NCBI RefSeq assembly: GCF_025398155.2
Contig: NZ_CP104562.2
Location: forward strand, 5,332,001-5,396,000
Origin: Roseateles amylovorans
GTDB lineage: Bacteria > Pseudomonadota > Gammaproteobacteria > Burkholderiales > Burkholderiaceae_C
DNA: 64,000 nucleotides
Reading direction: 5' to 3'
How positions within the stretch are numbered: the first letter of the stretch is position 1; each line of letters begins with the position of its first letter. The notes under the pieces were generated by a model. The model was not told the DNA's origin. It did not search any database and saw only the letters and a program-made list of their open reading frames with translations. The position numbers and the translations under genes were made by a program. Below, piece after piece: positions 27,617 to 36,480 of the stretch.

Positions 27617-28501
27617 TCAAAGCCAGTAGACGATCACATACAGGCCCAGCCAGACCACGTCCACAAAGTGCCAGTACCAGGCCGCGCCTTCGAAGCCGAA
27701 GTGGCGATCCGGCGTGAAGTGGCCCTTCATCAACCGCAGCGTGATGAACAGCAGCATCAGCATGCCCACGAACACATGGAAGCCGTGGAAGCCGGTCAGC
27801 ATGAAGAAGGTGGAGCCGTAGATGCCGGAGTTCAGCTTCAGGTTGAGGTCTTCGTAGGCATGGTGGTACTCGTAACCCTGGAAGCCCAGGAACACGATGC
27901 CCAGCAACACCGTCGCCCACATGAAGGCGATGGTGCGCGCCCGATGGCCCGCGATCAGCGCATGGTGCGCAATGGTCAGCGTGACGCCGGAGGTCAGCAG
28001 CAGCGCGGTGTTGATGGTCGGGATGGGCCATGGACCCATGATCGCGAAGGCTTCCACCGTGCCCGCGGGCGAGGCCGTCGACCCTGGCGCGTTGCTGGGC
28101 CACAGGCCGTTGAAGTCGGGCCACAGCAGCGCGTTGTCCAGGCTGCCCAGGGTCGGAATGCTGTAGCCGCGTGACCAGAACAGCGCACCGAAGAAGGCGG
28201 CGAAGAACATCACCTCCGAGAAGATGAACCAGCCCATGCTCCAGCGGAACGAGGCGTCGATGCGGTCGCTGTACAGACCGCCTTCGCTTTCGCGGATGGC
28301 GTCGCCAAACCACTGCTTGAGGGTGAAGGCCCACCACAGCAGGCCGAACAGCAGCGACCAGGCGCCCCAGCCGTGGCCGTTGATCCATTGCCCCGCGCCC
28401 AGGATCACCCAGAACAGGCCGAAAGCGGCCATGGCCGGGTGCCGGGAAGGTCCGGGCACAAAGTAGTAAGGGGTGTTCCCGTGAGTCGTCGCTGCCGACA
28501 T
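27617..28501 (-). CDS. ctaE: Cytochrome c oxidase subunit III
   Basis: A 294-residue, seven-helix protein. MGWFIFSEVMFFAAFFGALFWSR, TSGVTLTIAHHALIAG, GFQGYEYHHAYEDL and FFMLTGFHGFHVFVGMLMLL are subunit III motifs, including the conserved glutamate in FSEVMFF. It supports proton uptake and stability of the aa3 oxidase. It starts at ATG 28501, about 190 bp after the DUF2970 gene, and ends near the bidirectional terminator. Confidence 0.97.
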   Translation of the reverse strand: MSAATTHGNTPYYFVPGPSRHPAMAAFGLFWVILGAGQWINGHGWGAWSLLFGLLWWAFTLKQWFGDAIRESEGGLYSDRIDASFRWSMGWFIFSEVMFFAAFFGALFWSRGYSIPTLGSLDNALLWPDFNGLWPSNAPGSTASPAGTVEAFAIMGPWPIPTINTALLLTSGVTLTIAHHALIAGHRARTIAFMWATVLLGIVFLGFQGYEYHHAYEDLNLKLNSGIYGSTFFMLTGFHGFHVFVGMLMLLFITLRLMKGHFTPDRHFGFEGAAWYWHFVDVVWLGLYVIVYWL

Positions 28502-28694
28502 GCCTGTCTCTCCTCGAACTCAGATGCTCAATCCCGGTGATCGCCGGGCGCCCGACCTCGACGCCTCGACCTCACCTCGTCTCCAACCGTGGTCCTGCGG
28601 CTCGTCCGAGGCGATGACACCGATGCATCGGTCTGTCCTTCGCTTCGAACGCGCCCGGTGAACACGCCCGCCCGTCACGCCGCTGAACCCAGGT

Positions 28695-29000
28695 TCAGCC
28701 GCTGGCCGCGCCGCTGCCCACCACCCAATTCACCAACAGCACCAATCCCAGCACGAACAGCGCCGCGGCCAGCACACCGGCCGCGATCACATGCAGCGGA
28801 TTGAGCTGCGACACATCCTTCTCATAACCGGCCCCCTGGCGCACGCCGAAGAAGGACCAGCCCACCGCCCTGAAAGTGCCCCAGAACGAGCCCTTGCGCT
28901 GCACCACGCGTGACAGGCCTTCGTCCTCGCCGACAGCCGACGCGGCTTCGCGCGTGGCGCGATCGCTCAGCCCTTGTCCCGATTCGTCCGGCGCGTTCAC
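28695..29000 (-). CDS. DUF2970 domain membrane protein
   Basis: 101 residues with a single C-terminal membrane helix (HVIAAGVLAAALFVLGLVLLVNWVVG). GSFWGTFRAVGWSFFGVRQGAGYEKD is the DUF2970 signature found in Burkholderiales oxidase clusters. The start is taken as GTG 29000, which overlaps the ctaG stop as GTGA; the longer frame to 29141 lies in ctaG. The function is unknown and probably linked to oxidase assembly by position only. Confidence 0.85.
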   Translation of the reverse strand: MNAPDESGQGLSDRATREAASAVGEDEGLSRVVQRKGSFWGTFRAVGWSFFGVRQGAGYEKDVSQLNPLHVIAAGVLAAALFVLGLVLLVNWVVGSGAASG

Positions 29001-29611
29001 GTGCGCGGCTCCTTCGGCGCGGCCGGCACCGCGATGGCCTGCGCATGCCCCTTCCCCGCCACCTCGAAGAAGGTGTAGGAGAGGGTGATCGTCTTCACAT
29101 CGCGGGGCAGCTTCGGATCGATGACAAACACCACCGGCCATTCCTTCTGCTCGCCGGGCTTGAGCGTGTATTCATTGAAGCAGAAGCACTCCAGCTTGTT
29201 GAAATAGGCCGTGGCCTGCTTGGGCGCATAGCTGGGGATCGCCTGGGCCGACATCTGACGGGTCTGGCTGTTCTGGAAGGTGTACATCACCGTCGTCAGC
29301 TCGCCCGGGTGCACCTCGAGATAACGCTTGGCCGGCTTGAAGTCCCACGGACCGCGTGCGTTCGCATCGAACTCGATGGTGATCTTGCGGCTGTAGTCGA
29401 TCTGCGTGTTGCGCAGGTCGGTCGCCTTGACCACATGCTGGCGCTCCGCCAGCGACAGCACATTGATCCCCAGCGCCGTGCAGATCGCGCGGTACATCGG
29501 CACCAGCGCATAACCGAAGCACGACATCACCACGACCACCACCAACAGCTTGCCCATCATCCGCAGGTTGTCCCTGCGGAGCCAGGCGGCGGCGGTGGGA
29601 AGGCGGCTCAT
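28997..29611 (-). CDS. ctaG: Cytochrome c oxidase assembly protein CtaG (Cox11)
   Basis: 204 residues. A membrane anchor (LLVVVVVMSCFGYALVPMYRAIC) is followed by an Ig-like periplasmic domain with the copper-binding motif KLECFCFNEYTLKPGE (CFC). It delivers copper to the CuB site of subunit I. The PMYRAICTALG segment is characteristic of Cox11. It sits seven bases after the small assembly protein gene and overlaps the DUF2970 start. Confidence 0.95.
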   Translation of the reverse strand: MSRLPTAAAWLRRDNLRMMGKLLVVVVVMSCFGYALVPMYRAICTALGINVLSLAERQHVVKATDLRNTQIDYSRKITIEFDANARGPWDFKPAKRYLEVHPGELTTVMYTFQNSQTRQMSAQAIPSYAPKQATAYFNKLECFCFNEYTLKPGEQKEWPVVFVIDPKLPRDVKTITLSYTFFEVAGKGHAQAIAVPAAPKEPRT

Positions 29612-29618
29612 GCGGTCC

Positions 29619-29738
29619 TCACGCCGCGCCGAGCAGCACGATCTTGGCCACGAAGCCGATCGCGAAGACCGCCGCGACGCTCGCCAGGATCAGGGCCAGC
29701 CGGCGGTTGCTCTTGCGTTGATCCGGGGTCATCGCCAT
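29619..29738 (-). CDS. Cytochrome oxidase small assembly protein (39 residues)
   Basis: A very short reading frame of 39 codons: a polar start (MAMTPDQRKSNRRL), then one membrane helix (ALILASVAAVFAIGFVAKIVLL). Start ATG 29738 is four bases past the ctaD stop and the TGA is seven bases before ctaG. The size, single helix and exact position between subunit I and Cox11 match the small assembly protein described in Burkholderiales oxidase operons. Function beyond that is inferred. Confidence 0.85.
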   Translation of the reverse strand: MAMTPDQRKSNRRLALILASVAAVFAIGFVAKIVLLGAA

Positions 29739-29742
29739 GGCG

Positions 29743-31368
29743 TCAGCCGATCACCTTGGTGGCGGTCACGTCCAGCTTGGGCGGGTTCTCGAAGGTATGG
29801 AACGGCGCCGGCGACGGCACTTCCCATTCCAGGCCTTCCGCCGCTTCCCACGGCTTCTGCGGGGCCTTCGCGCCCTGTCCGCGCATCATCGGGATGACCA
29901 CGAACAGGAAGAAGTACACCTGCATGAAGCCGAAGCCGAAGGCGCCGATCGAGGCGAGCGCGTTGAAGTCGGCGAACTGCATCGGATAGTCGGCATAGCG
30001 GCGCGGCATGCCGGCCAGGCCGAGGAAGTGCATCGGGAAGAAGGTGATGTTGAAGAAGATCAGCGAGCCCCAGAAATGGATCTTGCCGCGGGTCTCCGAA
30101 TACATCACACCGGTCCACTTCGGCCCCCAGTAGTAGACGCCGGCGAACAGCGCATACAGCGAGCCCGCCACCAGCACATAGTGGAAGTGAGCGACGACGT
30201 AATAGGTGTCCTGGATCTGGATGTCCACCGGTGCCACCGCGCAGATCAGGCCGGTGAAGCCGCCCATGGTGAACACGAAGATGAAGCCGATGGCCCACAG
30301 CATCGGGGTCTCGAAGGTCATCGATCCGCGCCACATGGTGGCCAGCCAGTTGAAGATCTTCACGCCGGTGGGCACCGCGATCAGCATGGTCGCGTACATG
30401 AAGAACAGCTGCCCGGTCACCGGCATGCCGGTGGCGAACATGTGGTGGGCCCACACGATGAAGGACAGGATCGCGATCGAGGCGGTCGCGTACACCATCG
30501 AGGCATAACCGAACAGGCGCTTGCGGGCAAAGGCCGGAACGATCTGGCTGATGATGCCGAACGCCGGCAGGATCATGATGTAGACCTCGGGGTGACCGAA
30601 GAACCAGAAGATGTGCTGGTACATCACCGGGTCCCCACCGCCGGCCGGAGTGAAGAAGCTGGTGCCGAAATGGCGATCGGTCAGCGTCATCGTGATCGCG
30701 CCAGCCAGCACCGGCATCACCGCGATCAGCAGGTAGGCGGTGATCAGCCAGGTCCAGGCGAACATCGGCATCTTCATCAAGGTCATGCCGGGGGCACGCA
30801 TGTTGAGGATGGTCACGATGATATTGATCGAGCCCATGATCGACGACGCGCCGAGGATGTGCATGGCGAAGATGCCGGCATCCATCGACGGGCCCATCTG
30901 CAGCGTCAGCGGCGCATACAGGGTCCAGCCGGCCGCAGGGGCGCCACCGGGCATGAAGAACGAGCCGACCAGCATCAGCGCCGCAGGGATCATCAGCCAG
31001 AAGCTGAAGTTGTTCATCCGCGCGAAGGCCATGTCCGAGGCGCCGATCTGCAGCGGGATCATCCAGTTCGCGAAGCCGACAAAGGCCGGCATGATCGCGC
31101 CGAACACCATGATCAGCCCGTGCATCGTGGTGAACTGGTTGAACAGCTCCGGATTGAAGAACTGCAGGCCGGGGCGGAACAGCTCGGCACGGATGCACAG
31201 CGCCAGAATCCCGCCGACCATCAGCATGGTGAAGCTGAACAGCAGGTACAGGGTGCCGATGTCCTTGTGATTGGTGGCGAAGACCCAGCGACGCCAGCCC
31301 GTCGGCGCATGGTGATCGTCATGATGGTCATGAACGTGACCGGTCGGGTGGTCAAGCACTGCACTCAT
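29743..31368 (-). CDS. ctaD: Cytochrome c oxidase subunit I (aa3 type)
   Basis: 541 residues, twelve helices. FTTMHGLIMVFGAIMPAF carries a low-spin heme ligand, WFFGHPEVYIMILPAFG the cross-linked His-Tyr and CuB histidine, and IVWAHHMFATGMP the CuB His pair. QDTYYVVAHFHYVLVAGS carries the high-spin heme a3 and heme a ligands. This is the catalytic, proton-pumping subunit. ATG 31368 has GAGGAA upstream; the His-rich N-terminus (HPTGHVHDHHDDHH) is unusual but in frame. A frame open to 31458 has no evidence. Confidence 0.98.
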   Translation of the reverse strand: MSAVLDHPTGHVHDHHDDHHAPTGWRRWVFATNHKDIGTLYLLFSFTMLMVGGILALCIRAELFRPGLQFFNPELFNQFTTMHGLIMVFGAIMPAFVGFANWMIPLQIGASDMAFARMNNFSFWLMIPAALMLVGSFFMPGGAPAAGWTLYAPLTLQMGPSMDAGIFAMHILGASSIMGSINIIVTILNMRAPGMTLMKMPMFAWTWLITAYLLIAVMPVLAGAITMTLTDRHFGTSFFTPAGGGDPVMYQHIFWFFGHPEVYIMILPAFGIISQIVPAFARKRLFGYASMVYATASIAILSFIVWAHHMFATGMPVTGQLFFMYATMLIAVPTGVKIFNWLATMWRGSMTFETPMLWAIGFIFVFTMGGFTGLICAVAPVDIQIQDTYYVVAHFHYVLVAGSLYALFAGVYYWGPKWTGVMYSETRGKIHFWGSLIFFNITFFPMHFLGLAGMPRRYADYPMQFADFNALASIGAFGFGFMQVYFFLFVVIPMMRGQGAKAPQKPWEAAEGLEWEVPSPAPFHTFENPPKLDVTATKVIG

Positions 31369-31493
31369 GGTGAATTCCTCGGTTCCGCGGATCGGGTCCG
31401 TGCGGCTTATCTGAGTCGAATCTGCGACGAATCTGCAACAGTTCCGGGACGATGACAAGGTCTCGCCCGTCGGGAGGGCCCGCAGGCCGCGAT

Positions 31494-32687
31494 TTACTTG
31501 GCGCGCTCAGCCACGACTTCCGCCGGCTGAACGACCTGTCCCGTCTTGTTGGACCAGCTGTTCTTGGTGAAGGTGGCCACGGCCGCCAGCTCGGTGTCAC
31601 TGAGCTGCGTCCAGGCCGGCATGGCGTTGCGGCCGCGCAGCAGCACCTCCAGCTGGTCAGAGTGCTTGTCCGACAGCACGATGGCCGAGCCATCCAGCGG
31701 CTTGATCGGGCCGGCGCCCTTGCCGTCAGGCCGGTGGCAGACCGCGCAGTTGGCGGTGTAGACCTTCTCGCCGCGGGCGATCAGCTCGTCGAGCTTCCAC
31801 TCCTTGTTCGGATCGTCGGCCTTGGCGGCGATCTTCTTCTGCTCGTCGGCCACCCAGGCGCTGTAGGCCTTGGGCTCGAGCACCTTCACATGGATCGGCA
31901 TGTAGGCATGCTCTTTCCCGCACAGCTCGGCGCACTGGCCGTAGAAGTCGCCGGTCTGCTCGGCCTTGAACCAGGTGTCGCGCACGAAGCCGGGAATCGC
32001 ATCCTGCTTCACGCCAAAGGACGGGACCGACCAGGCGTGGATCACGTCGTCTGCGGTGGTGATGATGCGGATCTTCCTGCCCACCGGCACGACCAAGGGG
32101 TTGTCCACCTTCAACAGGTAGTCATCCACCTCGCCGGGGTTGCCCGAATCCGACATCGCACGATGCGAGGCATCCAGCGTCGAGACGAATCCGATGCCGG
32201 CGCCCTCGCCCTTGACATAGTCGTAGCCCCATTTCCACTGGTAGCCGGTAGCCTTGATGGTGATGTCGGCGTTGGTGGTGTCCTTCATGGCCACCACGAC
32301 CTTGGTCGCCGGCAGGGCCATCAGGATCACGATGATGAAGGGCACGATCGTCCAGGCGATCTCGACCTTCACGCTTTCATGAAAGTTGGCGGAAACCGCG
32401 CCCTTGGACTTCCGGTGCTTGAAGATCGAATAGAACATCACGCCGAACACGGCGATGAAGATGACCAGGCACAACACCAGCATCATGTTGTGCAGCCACA
32501 TCTGCTCCTGCGCGATCTTGGTGACCGGCGTCTGCAGATTGATCTGGTTGACCGCAGGGCCACCCTTCAAATCGTTCACTGCCCAGGCGGCCTGGCTGGC
32601 CAGCGCACTCAGCCCCGTGAGCCCGACCATCGCCAGCTGGCTCGATCGGCACCGCAGCTGATGCACGCAACTGTTCATCATCGTCAT
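31494..32687 (-). CDS. ctaC: Cytochrome c oxidase subunit II with C-terminal cytochrome c domain
   Basis: 397 residues. A signal/anchor region and two helices (MMLVLCLVIFIAVFGVMFYSI and VEIAWTIVPFIIVILMALPA) precede the cupredoxin domain with the CuA site CAELCGKEHAYMP (about 250). After a linker rich in Lys/Asp, a cytochrome c domain follows with CAVCH (about 314) and an MPAW axial-Met region. The c-type heme fusion makes this a caa3-like subunit II. It is the first gene of the minus-strand cox operon, with about 240 bp of upstream DNA before the BioC-like gene. Confidence 0.96.
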   Translation of the reverse strand: MTMMNSCVHQLRCRSSQLAMVGLTGLSALASQAAWAVNDLKGGPAVNQINLQTPVTKIAQEQMWLHNMMLVLCLVIFIAVFGVMFYSIFKHRKSKGAVSANFHESVKVEIAWTIVPFIIVILMALPATKVVVAMKDTTNADITIKATGYQWKWGYDYVKGEGAGIGFVSTLDASHRAMSDSGNPGEVDDYLLKVDNPLVVPVGRKIRIITTADDVIHAWSVPSFGVKQDAIPGFVRDTWFKAEQTGDFYGQCAELCGKEHAYMPIHVKVLEPKAYSAWVADEQKKIAAKADDPNKEWKLDELIARGEKVYTANCAVCHRPDGKGAGPIKPLDGSAIVLSDKHSDQLEVLLRGRNAMPAWTQLSDTELAAVATFTKNSWSNKTGQVVQPAEVVAERAK

Positions 32688-32929
32688 GGTCGTCTCTTTT
32701 ATCCAGTCTTTCTCAAGCTCTCGTCACCCGGGTCTCTACCAGGCGGCGTCGCACTCGAGCCCGCTCTCAGCAGGCGTCGAGGCCAACGCAATCGCGAAAA
32801 CCCACGGGGCCAGCAGACGTGTTCCAGTCGGGTGCGGATTCTAGTCCACCCCCTTTTGCACCAAGCTCGCACTATGACCGGGGCGGCGACACCCAGCCGC
32901 CCAGGATTACCCTCAGAGCCCGGCCGGGG

Positions 32930-33847
32930 TCAGTGCTTGCCCACCCCGCGCACCAGGGCCCGCATCTGGTCCAGCGAGACCTCGGTCTGCGCCGCCACCT
33001 TCAACCGCGGCTTCGGCTTGAAGGCATGCCCGTAGACCAGCTCCACGCTCAATCCCAGCAATCCGTCCACGCCACGCAGCGCCTCCAGGCTGCGCAGCCA
33101 TCGATCCTGCCAGCCTCGTCCGCGCAACCCGGCCGAGCGCGTCGGCGCCAGATTGCCGCCCAGCGCGCGCAGGTCGCGCTGCAGGTCCTGAGGCGTCTTC
33201 CAGGTCAGGCGCAGATGTTCCTGATCCATCACCGGATCGGCGAAGCCGGCATGCACCAGCAGATCGCCCAAGTCATGCATGTCCACCCAATCGGGTGCGG
33301 GCGGGCCCCAGCCCTCACGCGCATACAGCGCGCGCAGTTCGATGAAGCTGTCCGGCCCGAAGCATGAAAACATCAGGCAGCCGTCCACCGCCAAGCCCGC
33401 ATGCCAGCGACGCACCAGCGCCGGCTTATCCGCTTCGGCATGCAGCTCCATGTTGGACCACAGCAACTGCGACGCGCCGGCGGGCGCCTCGGCGACCAAT
33501 TCCGGCGGCGTCGCGCCGCGCAGGCGGTCCATCACCGACTGCATCAGGCCGCGCCGCAAGCGCTGCTGCCACTGCTGGCGGACCACTTCGTCCGGCTCGA
33601 CCCACAACTGCGTGGCCTGCGGATACTGACGGCGCAGGCCATCATCACCCCCACCCAGCGAGGGCCGGCTCTGCAGCACGGCCGTCGGCGCGAGGCGGAT
33701 CACCGGCAGGCGGTCCAGCATGCGCTGAGCGACCTCCTGATGCAGCCAGGGCGGCTGGTCCAACCCGGCCAGGCGACGGCGTTGCCGCCGCGCCGCCTGC
33801 GCATCGATCTGCTGTGTGCCCGGCGGCATGGCCTCATTCCCACTCAT
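32930..33847 (-). CDS. BioC-like SAM-dependent methyltransferase
   Basis: 305 residues. WLHQEVAQRMLDRLPVIRLAP at the N-terminus and LLWSNMELHAEADKPALVRRWHAGLAVDGCLMFSCFGPDSFIELRALY in the middle match malonyl-ACP O-methyltransferase BioC homologues of Burkholderiales, including the DMHDLGDLLVHAGFADPVMD segment. The SAM-binding glycine motif is weak, as often in this divergent group. The end is basic (HAFKPKPRLKVA). It is divergent from comF with only 20 bp between the start codons. Biotin precursor synthesis is likely but unproven here. Confidence 0.75.
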   Translation of the reverse strand: MSGNEAMPPGTQQIDAQAARRQRRRLAGLDQPPWLHQEVAQRMLDRLPVIRLAPTAVLQSRPSLGGGDDGLRRQYPQATQLWVEPDEVVRQQWQQRLRRGLMQSVMDRLRGATPPELVAEAPAGASQLLWSNMELHAEADKPALVRRWHAGLAVDGCLMFSCFGPDSFIELRALYAREGWGPPAPDWVDMHDLGDLLVHAGFADPVMDQEHLRLTWKTPQDLQRDLRALGGNLAPTRSAGLRGRGWQDRWLRSLEALRGVDGLLGLSVELVYGHAFKPKPRLKVAAQTEVSLDQMRALVRGVGKH

Positions 33848-33867
33848 GGGCGGAATTGTAGGCGGGC

Positions 33868-34608
33868 ATGCTTGACCTCATCCAACGATGGTGCATGGCA
33901 AAGCCGCTGGCAAACGCCATTCGTGCACGCTGGCCGGGGGAATGTCCGCTGTGTCGACGCTGGTGCCGCGACACCCTGTGCGCCGACTGTCGTCACCGCT
34001 TTGACGCACCTCCTCCTGCCCGCTGCCGCACCTGCGCCCTGCGCCTGCCCACCGGGGCGACGATCGCCCGCTGTGGCCATTGCCTGCGTCGGCCGCCGCC
34101 GCTGGACCGCTGCATCGCGGCGCAGGACTATCTCTTCCCGTGGGACCGACTGCTGCAGGCCTTCAAGTTCCAGGAGCGGCTGGCCCTCGCCCCCGTGCTG
34201 GCGGACCGACTGCATCAGGCCCTGGACCACGAGCACGCGCGAGACCCGCTGCGTCCGCCCGACCTGATCCTGCCGATCCCGCTGTCCGACAGTCGCCTGC
34301 GCGAGCGCGGCTACAACCAGAGCCAACTGATCGGACAGACGCTGGCGCGGCGGCGACAATGCCGCCTGTGCGTGCACAGCCTGATTCGGGTGCGTGACAC
34401 CGGCCACCAGGCGCGACTCTCCCTGGCGGAGCGCCGAGGCAATCTGCGGGGCGCCTTCGCGGTGGTGCGGCCGGTGCGAGGTCTGCGCGTCGCCGTGCTG
34501 GATGATGTGATGACCAGCGGTGCCACTGTGTTCGAGGCCGCTGCGACATTGCGACGCGCCGGTGCGGCCGAAGTCCACGCCTGGACGGTGGCGCGGACGC
34601 CGGACTGA
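33868..34608 (+). CDS. comF: ComF-family phosphoribosyltransferase-like protein
   Basis: 246 residues. N-terminal cysteines (CPLCRRWCRDTLCADC, then CRTCALR and CGHC) form the zinc-finger-like element. PIPLSDSRLRERGYNQSQLIG and VAVLDDVMTSGATVFEAA (the PRPP-binding motif) are ComF hallmarks. Members take part in DNA uptake or in competence-linked repair; the enzymatic role is not settled. ATG 33868 is used; an ATG ten codons later (MAKPLANAI) is possible. Confidence 0.92.
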   Translation: MLDLIQRWCMAKPLANAIRARWPGECPLCRRWCRDTLCADCRHRFDAPPPARCRTCALRLPTGATIARCGHCLRRPPPLDRCIAAQDYLFPWDRLLQAFKFQERLALAPVLADRLHQALDHEHARDPLRPPDLILPIPLSDSRLRERGYNQSQLIGQTLARRRQCRLCVHSLIRVRDTGHQARLSLAERRGNLRGAFAVVRPVRGLRVAVLDDVMTSGATVFEAAATLRRAGAAEVHAWTVARTPD

Positions 34609-34708
34609 GCCGTTGAGCGTGAGCGGCTCCGCCCATGCGCCGCAGCAGGCAAAAGGTCACAGCCCCCCCGAGAAGCCACCAAGACAAGCAGATAAGCAGA
34701 TCGATCCC

Positions 34709-35179
34709 ATGTTCAACATCGTGCTGGTGCATCCAGAAATCCCGCCCAACACGGGCAACGTCATCCGCCTGGCGGCCAACACCGGCTGCCGGCTGCATCT
34801 GATCGAGCCCCTGGGCTTCTCGATGGAAGATCGGCTGCTTCAGCGCGCCGGCCTGGACTATCACGAGTACGCGCCGGTGATGCGCCATGCGGACTGGGCG
34901 GCCTTCCTGAGCACCGAAACACCGGATCCCACCCGTCTCTTCGCCTTCACCACCCGGGGCAGCCGCCTGCTGCCGGAGGTCGCCTTGCGCGAGGGCGATT
35001 ACCTGGTCTTCGGCTGCGAGACCGCCGGCCTGCCATCCGACCTGCGCGACAGCTTCCCGCTGGCGCAACGGGTGCGACTGCCGATGCGCGACGGACAGCG
35101 CAGCCTCAACCTCAGCAATGCGGTGGCGGTGGCGGTGTTTGAAGGTTGGCGCCAGAACGGCTATCGCGACGGCGTCTGA
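34709..35179 (+). CDS. trmL: tRNA (cytidine(34)-2'-O)-methyltransferase TrmL
   Basis: A 156-residue SPOUT methyltransferase. MFNIVLVHPEIPPNTGNVIR is the family start, VFGCETAGLPSDL the knot region, and LPMRDGQRSLNLSNAVAVAVFEGW the SAM-binding knot loop. It methylates the wobble cytidine/uridine of tRNA-Leu isoacceptors. ATG 34709 is chosen because the longer open frame to 34520 lies in comF; the gap to comF is 100 bp. Confidence 0.95.
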   Translation: MFNIVLVHPEIPPNTGNVIRLAANTGCRLHLIEPLGFSMEDRLLQRAGLDYHEYAPVMRHADWAAFLSTETPDPTRLFAFTTRGSRLLPEVALREGDYLVFGCETAGLPSDLRDSFPLAQRVRLPMRDGQRSLNLSNAVAVAVFEGWRQNGYRDGV

Positions 35180-35258
35180 GCCGGCACGGCATCGGCGCCG
35201 CGCATCGGGTCATCCGACCCTCCGCTCGCGCCCTTGGCCCACCGCTCACCGCCCACCG

Positions 35259-35326
35259 CTCAGGGCTCAGGGCTCAGGGCTGACGGCTGACGGCTGACGG
35301 CTGACGGCTGACGGCTGACGGCTGAT
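35259..35326. repeat. Heptanucleotide tandem repeats after trmL
   Basis: Three GCTCAGG units run into six GCTGACG units and one imperfect unit (GCTGATT), ending five bases before the stop codon of the convergent Bug-type gene. No gene is present here. Confidence 0.92.
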
Positions 35327-35330
35327 TCGA

Positions 35331-36455
35331 TCATTCACGCGCCAGGCGCAACTGTCGAATCAACTGCCCCCACCGCTGACGCTCGTCACGCATCAAGGTC
35401 TCAAGCCCATCGGGCGAGGTGCCCGCGGCGCTGAAATAAAGCGGCAGCAAGGCCCGACGGAAGGTCTCGCTCTTGACGATGCGAATCGTCTCGGTCGCCA
35501 ATCGATCGACGATCGACGTCGGCGTTCCCGCCGGCGCCAGCAACGCCTGCCAGGAGGTGGCCTCGAAGCCGGGGAAGCCGGACTCGGCCAACGTCGGCAG
35601 GTCCGACAAGGCCGCCATCCGACCCGCACTGGTGACCGCCAGCGCCTTCAGCTTGCCGCCGCGCACCTGCGGCATGGCAATCGCCGGCACCATGATGCCA
35701 GCCTGGAGCTGGCCTGCCAGCATCGCATTCACCACCTGAGGAAAGCCGGCATAAGGCACATGCACCATCGACAGGCCGGCCCGCTCGATGAACGACGCCA
35801 TCGCCAGATGCGCCGCACTGCCGTTGCCGATGCTGCCGTAGTTCAACGCGCCGACTTGGCGCCGGGCAAGCGCCACGAACTGCGCCACGTTCTCCACGCC
35901 CAGTGACGGCGACACGACCAGCACATTGGGCGAACTGGCCACCAGGCTGATCGACCGCAGCTCACGTGCCGGGTCGTAGGGCAAGGCCTTGGCCAGCATC
36001 GGCGCAGTGATCAACGGCCCCTGAATGGTGAACAGCAGGGTGTAGCCATCCGGTGGCGCCTTGGCGACCACCCCGGTGCCGATGTTGCCACCGGCACCGA
36101 CCTTGTTGTCGATCACGATGGGCTGACCCAGCGCCTGCGCCAGCGGTTCCGCCAGCGTGCGGGCGATCAGATCAGGGGAACTGCCGCCCGGAAACGGCAC
36201 CACGAGGCGGAGGGGCCGTTGAGGCCAGGCAAGTGGCGTCGGCGCCGCGGTCGCGGCCGTCGCACCAGCGACCGCGTAGGCCGCTGTCGCACGGCTGAAC
36301 CCCACCCTGCCCGCCCCGTGCAATCCCGCACCGGCCAAAAGGCGCAAAGCGCTCCCGACGGGGCCGATCGCGCCGATGCGGCTGAGCGCTCCGAACACGG
36401 CGCGTCGACGGCCGGGTTGTTGCGGATCCGGTGGTGGCGAACCGCGCGGAATCAC
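35331..36455 (-). CDS. Bug/TctC-type substrate-binding protein (tripartite tricarboxylate transporter family)
   Basis: 374 residues. RPLRLVVPFPGGSSPDLIARTLAEPLAQALGQPIVIDNKVGAGGNIG and VPYAGFPQVVNAMLAGQLQ are Bug-family signatures of periplasmic binding proteins for carboxylates or related ligands. The start is GTG 36455. The N-terminus PGRRRAVFGALSRIG resembles a twin-arginine signal, followed by an Ala-rich region, longer than in usual members (about 325). No TctA/TctB membrane genes are adjacent, as is common for orphan Bug proteins. The gpsA stop lies 25 bp upstream. The ligand is unknown. Confidence 0.87.
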   Translation of the reverse strand: MIPRGSPPPDPQQPGRRRAVFGALSRIGAIGPVGSALRLLAGAGLHGAGRVGFSRATAAYAVAGATAATAAPTPLAWPQRPLRLVVPFPGGSSPDLIARTLAEPLAQALGQPIVIDNKVGAGGNIGTGVVAKAPPDGYTLLFTIQGPLITAPMLAKALPYDPARELRSISLVASSPNVLVVSPSLGVENVAQFVALARRQVGALNYGSIGNGSAAHLAMASFIERAGLSMVHVPYAGFPQVVNAMLAGQLQAGIMVPAIAMPQVRGGKLKALAVTSAGRMAALSDLPTLAESGFPGFEATSWQALLAPAGTPTSIVDRLATETIRIVKSETFRRALLPLYFSAAGTSPDGLETLMRDERQRWGQLIRQLRLARE

Positions 36456-36480
36456 GATGCGGCGCCGGTCATCGCCCCGA

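Noticed and set aside
35259..35326. Origin or attachment site
   Set aside because: Simple heptamer tandem repeat without DnaA boxes, integrase gene or flanking direct repeats.
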